A DNA stretch of 10,013 bases from NCBI GenBank assembly GCA_003585845.1, contig NQOP01000004.1:53736-63748 (forward strand), in the 5' to 3' direction. Positions 6,106 to 10,013 of this stretch are shown piece by piece. Position 1 is the first letter of the stretch; every line of letters starts with the position of its first letter. A model generated the notes under the pieces. It searched no databases, was not told the DNA's origin, and saw only the letters and a program-made list of their open reading frames with translations. The position numbers were made by a program, and so were the translations under genes. Origin of the DNA: Bifidobacteriaceae bacterium NR021. Lineage in GTDB: Bacteria > Actinomycetota > Actinomycetes > Actinomycetales > Bifidobacteriaceae.

Positions 6106-8793
6106 TCACTCAACCGAGCGCAGCAAAATCTCCTCAAGCGCATGCTTCACAGAAACAGGTAGCGTACAACGCCACTGCGCCCACTTAACTACGGAAGGCT
6201 GGTCGGTTGCGTAAGCGTTAAGCATATCAACATTGTTGCGATACTCTTCTGCTTCCGATTCGTTTTCGTATTCAAGAGTTGAGATTGCAGCAATAGCGCT
6301 TGCACTTCCGCCAGCCTCGCGCACTGCGTCAAAAGCCATTTCCTTACCGCGGTACGGAACTTGCGCTTGAAGAAGGAATCTGTAAGCGTCGCCAACTTTA
6401 GGATCGGCAGCAACTTGCAATCCGCCGTCAACAATTACGCGAACTTCCGAACGAGCCGGCACGTCTTTTACAGAAACAGTTAAGCTCAAAGTCGACTCTT
6501 CGCCTTCGTAAGAAATCGCAAAATCGCTTGCGTTAAGCTCTCGGCTTCCTACAAATACGCGCACGTGCGCAAAATCTGTGCAAGCAACTCCTCTAAATAC
6601 AACGTTCCAGTTGCGTTTTTGCGGTACAGATTCTACGGCAGCTTCCGCACCTTCTACACCAGAAATAATAAATTGCGAAGAGCCATTGCCGTCTCGCCAC
6701 ACAAAATTCATACGTGTGTCGGCAGTGTTTCCAGCAGCCGCTGCAGCAAAGTCACCGTTGTCTTCTCGCATTACGAACTCGCCGTCAGCTCCAGGGAATG
6801 CAAGAATTCGCAAAGCCCGCGGATTTTCAATGCTATTAACCGATTCCGCAGCCTCAGCACTACGCTCGCAATCTGCCACTTCTGGCAAAACTTGCGTAGG
6901 CACAATCGCTCCAGCGCACGCAAAAGCAGGCACGCGGTCAAGCGAGCGCCACGCTTCAAATCTGCGACCATTCCAACCACGAGACTCATACCTGCGCCCG
7001 TCAAACAAATCGTACCAATCACCTTCCGGCAACCAAACTCCAGCACACCCACGCAAAGCAGCCGCATCATTAGGCGAAACAATCGGCGCTACTATAAGTT
7101 CACTTCCAAAACGGTACTCGTTAGGAATTTCGTAAGCCATGCCAACTTCCGGCGACTGCCAGTACATTGGCTCAATAATCGGCCTGCCATCAAAAGCCGC
7201 ACGATAATTCATCGTATAAACGTATGGCAAAAGTTCTGCACGCAAACGAAGCATTTTCACCATTGCTTCGCGAGTTTCCTTAGGGAAATTCCACGGCTCT
7301 TTTCCAGCAAACGGCGAGCAAGTCGAGTGAAGACGATTAATAGGGCTAAACGTACCGAAAGCATACCATCGCGCTTCCAACTCGTTATTGCGAACGCCAA
7401 GCATGTGTCCGCCAATATCGTGACTCCACCATCCGTAACCAATATTGGAAGCCGTAGAAGTGAAGTAAGTTTGGAACGCAAGCGAATCCCAAGTAGTGAC
7501 AGTATCTCCCGAGAATCCAACTGGGTAGCGATGCGAACCAGGGCCAGCATAACGAGAGAATGTAAGCGGCCAGCGGCCGTCGCGCGCAGCATCCTCATAA
7601 TGCATGTGGTTCAGCATCCAAAGCGGATCCAAGCCAGGCTCGCGCGTCACACCTCCCTGCTGCCAGTCAATCCACCAAAATCGCACGCCTTCATCTTCCA
7701 TGCGATGGTGCATATTGAAGTAAGCTTCAACAAATTGTGGATTTGTTAAATCAAATTCCACAGCTTTACCGCTTGCAGGATCAATTCCCATATCTCGCGC
7801 AACTTGCGGATAATCTTTTTCAAACGCACGCACGCCGTCGCGCGGATGCAAGTTCAAAGTTGGAGCCAAGCCAGCCGCGTTAAGTTTACGCAAGAAAGCT
7901 TTATGATCCGGGAAAAGTTCCTCATTCCACGTGTAACCCGTCCAACCGGATCCATACTTCGGATCAACATCCGTCACATGCCAATCCATGTCAATAACAG
8001 CTGTGCTAAAAGGTATGCCTTCGCGCTTAAAACGATTATGCAATTGCAAATATTCGTCTTGGTGATAGCGATAGTAGCGGCTCCACCAATTGCTTAGCGC
8101 AAAACGCGGCAGCAGCGGCTGAGCACCTGTGAGCTTATAAAAGTCTTGAATTGCTTGAATATAGCGGTGTCCGTAACCGAAGAAGTATAAGTCTTTATAT
8201 CTGCCGTCTTGTTCGCTAACTTTTTGCGCACGCGACTTAACCCAAGCCCCATACGGGTTTGGTTTTCCATTTATTTCCTCATCCGGCGCAATTTCGCAAG
8301 TTGCAGAATCGTCTAAAATAGACCATCCATCGCGCGAAAGTATGCCTTTACCAAGTTTTACCGGACCGTTCGCCTGGTCCAAAGTTCTAAAAGTTCCAAG
8401 AAGATTTCCAGGGCAATCGTCGCCATAATGCCACGTATTAAATTGCGTGCACGGCACTCCGCGCACAACAATACTTAAGCCTTCTTTACTAAAAGCTTCG
8501 CAATTATAAGTAAGGTGAAGCTTTTCAGTTTCGACTTCCAGCCATCCGTTTTCGTTTTTGCGCGCGCTAAATTTCGGCTGAGCATCCGCGCTTTTGTGAG
8601 CAAAATTGCGACAAATCACAGTTTGCGTAGGATTGTCAACAAACTTTCCGTCGTCGCTCCACTCAAGGCGCAACAGCGAATCTGTAATAACTGTAATTCG
8701 CCACTTTTCGCCTTTAATTACCTGACTATCCTGCGCCTTTGCGTTTAAGTCGGATGCGTACTTATAAAAAATTCCCAACTTGGAAGAGTCCAT
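6106..8793 (-). CDS. Glycoside hydrolase family 31 protein, alpha-glucosidase-like, intracellular
   Basis: GH31 enzymes are retaining alpha-glycosidases (alpha-glucosidase, alpha-xylosidase and relatives). From ATG at 8793 the protein has 895 residues and no signal peptide, so it probably acts on imported oligosaccharides. An N-terminal beta-sandwich (about 30-225) leads to the barrel with ALSNWWSRYYRY, then AVIDMDWHVTD. The nucleophile motif is FWWIDWQQGG, with Asp376 as the likely nucleophile. The probable acid/base is Asp430 in GFSGDTVTTW. YGWWSHDIGG and the RAELLPYVYTMNYRA helix are typical GH31 parts. The last 250 or so residues hold beta-rich domains and end in a mainly helical segment of about 100 residues that I cannot assign. 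ATG at 8793 has AGAGG 11 bases upstream; an in-frame GTG at 8805 lies too close to that site. Substrate cannot be read from sequence alone. Confidence 0.9.
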   Translation of the reverse strand: MDSSKLGIFYKYASDLNAKAQDSQVIKGEKWRITVITDSLLRLEWSDDGKFVDNPTQTVICRNFAHKSADAQPKFSARKNENGWLEVETEKLHLTYNCEAFSKEGLSIVVRGVPCTQFNTWHYGDDCPGNLLGTFRTLDQANGPVKLGKGILSRDGWSILDDSATCEIAPDEEINGKPNPYGAWVKSRAQKVSEQDGRYKDLYFFGYGHRYIQAIQDFYKLTGAQPLLPRFALSNWWSRYYRYHQDEYLQLHNRFKREGIPFSTAVIDMDWHVTDVDPKYGSGWTGYTWNEELFPDHKAFLRKLNAAGLAPTLNLHPRDGVRAFEKDYPQVARDMGIDPASGKAVEFDLTNPQFVEAYFNMHHRMEDEGVRFWWIDWQQGGVTREPGLDPLWMLNHMHYEDAARDGRWPLTFSRYAGPGSHRYPVGFSGDTVTTWDSLAFQTYFTSTASNIGYGWWSHDIGGHMLGVRNNELEARWYAFGTFSPINRLHSTCSPFAGKEPWNFPKETREAMVKMLRLRAELLPYVYTMNYRAAFDGRPIIEPMYWQSPEVGMAYEIPNEYRFGSELIVAPIVSPNDAAALRGCAGVWLPEGDWYDLFDGRRYESRGWNGRRFEAWRSLDRVPAFACAGAIVPTQVLPEVADCERSAEAAESVNSIENPRALRILAFPGADGEFVMREDNGDFAAAAAGNTADTRMNFVWRDGNGSSQFIISGVEGAEAAVESVPQKRNWNVVFRGVACTDFAHVRVFVGSRELNASDFAISYEGEESTLSLTVSVKDVPARSEVRVIVDGGLQVAADPKVGDAYRFLLQAQVPYRGKEMAFDAVREAGGSASAIAAISTLEYENESEAEEYRNNVDMLNAYATDQPSVVKWAQWRCTLPVSVKHALEEILLRSVE

Positions 8794-8822
8794 ACTATTG
8801 CACACCTCTGCCTACTTATTCC

Positions 8823-8840
8823 TATTTATTGTAATAAATA
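8823..8840. promoter_or_regulatory. Palindrome upstream of the GH31 gene (possible operator)
   Basis: TATTTATT (8823-8830), GT, AATAAATA (8833-8840) gives perfect 8-bp arms around 2 bases, in the 59-base gap between the TraX-like gene and the GH31 start. It contains minus-strand TACAAT (8828-8833), a possible -10. A LacI- or other HTH-type operator is conceivable, but the site is AT-only in its arms and could arise by chance. Confidence 0.3.
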
Positions 8841-8852
8841 TAAACATTTAAA

Positions 8853-9689
8853 TTAGTGAACAAACATCTCAAATGCAGCAGCAATAGCCAAAACAAATGG
8901 ATACCACACGTACATAATCCAACGGAATTGATTAGTTGGTTTCACTCCGTCACCATAAGAACTGCGATAGTGAAGTATTGCAACACCAATACCAGGTGCA
9001 AGCATCGCCATAGCACCGAACATTCCTGCAGTCATCTCCATAGTAATTTCGCGCTTTTTTAATAATTCAAAAAGAAGTACGAAAACAAGCAAAGTTACGC
9101 CACCGAAGAAAATTCCGTGCAGCACAAAAACTTTTCCTATCAAATTCCAAAGAAGACCCGCAATGATAAGCACAGTAATAGCAAAACCTTTACTAAATCC
9201 GCTTAAACGCTCCCTAATTGTATCTATACCCGAAAGTACGAATAGTGCGATAACCATTGCAAATACAGGATTTTGCGAACGCATGTCGAACAAACATTTT
9301 GAATTCACCAAATCGTATGGAACTTCGCAAATTACTGCCAAAATCAGCAATCTTAACATGTAAAGATTCAAATTATGCGTGTTATGATATCCGCGCACTA
9401 GTATCCACGCATACCAAGGCAGTGCGGTCCAGCTTATAAATTCGCAAACCAATATAACGGTTAATGCGAGCATATTGTCTGTCACTTTTCCGCCAAACAT
9501 TCGCGCAATTACTGTGTTGCTAAATGCGCCTAACATAAGCATAAAAGCGCCGAGCATTTTAAGCTTATTGAGCGTGATTCCAGTTTTTATGTTACGGTCA
9601 GCACGAATTGGTTTGCCGTTTGCGTCAAGCATTTCCTTATTCGCGTTACCGCTATCACGCATTATTGCTTTGCCACTATTAATACTCAT
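8853..9689 (-). CDS. TraX-family integral membrane protein
   Basis: The protein has 278 residues with a polar N-terminus of about 40 residues, then roughly eight hydrophobic segments (about 44-64, 74-98, 108-128, 139-154, 168-186, 192-210, 218-238, 257-276). TraX-like signs are LNKLKMLGAFMLMLGAF at the first helix, LPWYAWILVRGYHNTHN before the second loop, and YMLRLLILAVICEVPYDLV, close to the family pattern of a Tyr/Arg-led helix ending in Glu-x-Pro-x-Asp. The family is named for the F-plasmid pilin N-acetylase, but most chromosomal members have no known function. The family's usual Asp-His in the first helix is replaced here (LGAFSN). No pilin or conjugation gene is in the window. The start is ATG at 9689, with AAGGA six bases upstream. 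It lies between two glycosidase genes and 59 bases before GH31. Confidence 0.78.
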   Translation of the reverse strand: MSINSGKAIMRDSGNANKEMLDANGKPIRADRNIKTGITLNKLKMLGAFMLMLGAFSNTVIARMFGGKVTDNMLALTVILVCEFISWTALPWYAWILVRGYHNTHNLNLYMLRLLILAVICEVPYDLVNSKCLFDMRSQNPVFAMVIALFVLSGIDTIRERLSGFSKGFAITVLIIAGLLWNLIGKVFVLHGIFFGGVTLLVFVLLFELLKKREITMEMTAGMFGAMAMLAPGIGVAILHYRSSYGDGVKPTNQFRWIMYVWYPFVLAIAAAFEMFVH

Positions 9690-9772
9690 TACACGTCCTT
9701 GTTTATTTGCGCATACCTAGTTTATATAAACTTTATCCGCAGTTGCGTATCTACTTGACTTGTACGCTACAA

Positions 9773-9804
9773 TTTACATTCCAAACACTTTACATTCCAA
9801 ACAC
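9773..9804. repeat. Perfect 16-bp tandem duplication at the 3' end of the last gene
   Basis: TTTACATTCCAAACAC occurs at 9773-9788 and immediately again at 9789-9804. On the minus strand each copy holds GTGTTTGGAATGTAA, that is Val-Phe-Gly-Met-stop of the gene ending at 9790. The second copy lies in the untranslated 3' region in another frame. Confidence 0.95.
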
Positions 9805-10013
9805 TGCAAAACTTTGAGTGCCGAGCGTTAAGCAATCACCATTAACTGATATTTCTCCGATTTTCAGTAATGGATTGTAAGCAGATTCTTGCGTAAGATT
9901 CGCTAATGCTTCTAATGAAACTGTTTCGCTATTTACGCCTGGGTTCATAACAACAATGCTTCGTTCTGCAGCTGATTCTCCTGCGTCACCTTTTGCGCAA
10001 CGCTCGTAAGCAA
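9790..10013 (-). CDS. C-terminal end of a probable glycoside hydrolase (GH13-like), cut by window edge
   Basis: An open frame enters from the right edge and ends at TAA (9790-9792), leaving 73 complete residues. It reads AYERCAKG, then RSIVVMNPGVNSETVSLEAL, and ends LTLGTQSFAVFGM. An AYER segment, a VV-x-NPG strand and a final SFAVF-type strand are what the C-terminal beta-sandwich of alpha-amylase-family (GH13) enzymes usually looks like. No catalytic residue is in view, so family and substrate remain inference; another glycosidase family with a similar beta-domain is possible. The TraX-like and GH31 genes follow in the same direction, which would suit a sugar-use cluster. The stop codon lies in a 16-bp tandem duplication. 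Confidence 0.6.
   Translation of the reverse strand, partial: AYERCAKGDAGESAAERSIVVMNPGVNSETVSLEALANLTQESAYNPLLKIGEISVNGDCLTLGTQSFAVFGM

Noticed and set aside
8794..8805. GTG start for the GH31 gene adding four residues
   Set aside because: The AGAGG site lies too close to this GTG, while ATG at 8793 has workable spacing.
9690..9772. Promoter for the TraX-like gene around TATATAAA (9721-9728)
   Set aside because: The -10-like sequence has no matching -35 at 16-18 bases, and the region is AT-rich enough to give it by chance.

Overview
The window reads as chromosomal DNA of a Bifidobacteriaceae-type actinobacterium. The grounds are the DnaK sequence, the dnaK-grpE order behind HspR-type (HAIR) inverted repeats, and the mix of thiamine and glycosidase genes. 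GC content is in the mid-40s percent by eye, which is low for Bifidobacterium and would suit Gardnerella or another low-GC member. The genus is an inference. All eight genes lie on the minus strand, so transcription runs from high to low coordinates.

Region 1 (1-2628) is the heat-shock chaperone operon. dnaK is followed by the start of grpE, which is cut by the window edge, with a one-base TAATG overlap. The 268-base leader carries two HAIR-like operators, one lying between the -35 and -10 of a candidate promoter, and a perfect small hairpin just upstream of the dnaK ribosome binding site.

Region 2 (2629-5800) is a thiazole-synthesis operon in the order thiO-thiS-thiG-thiF. It is headed by a clear TPP riboswitch whose 3' end runs into the thiO ribosome binding site. 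ThiO makes dehydroglycine from glycine, ThiF activates the ThiS C-terminus, and ThiG builds the thiazole ring. The ThiF-like protein lacks the cysteines usually expected in this family.

Region 3 (about 5800-6105) is a non-coding stretch full of structure: five copies of TGAGAC in alternating orientation, a perfect 10-bp stem, and a 14-bp direct repeat bracketing about 245 bases. It sits between the 3' end of the GH31 gene and the thi promoter.

Region 4 (6106-10013) holds a large cytoplasmic GH31 alpha-glycosidase, a TraX-family integral membrane protein, and the C-terminal end of another protein that looks like a GH13-type glycosidase. The last gene and thiG both end in small tandem duplications that copy the stop codon. 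I saw no tRNA, rRNA, CRISPR array, transposase or phage gene. The most unusual material is the region 3 repeat array and the cysteine-poor ThiF.
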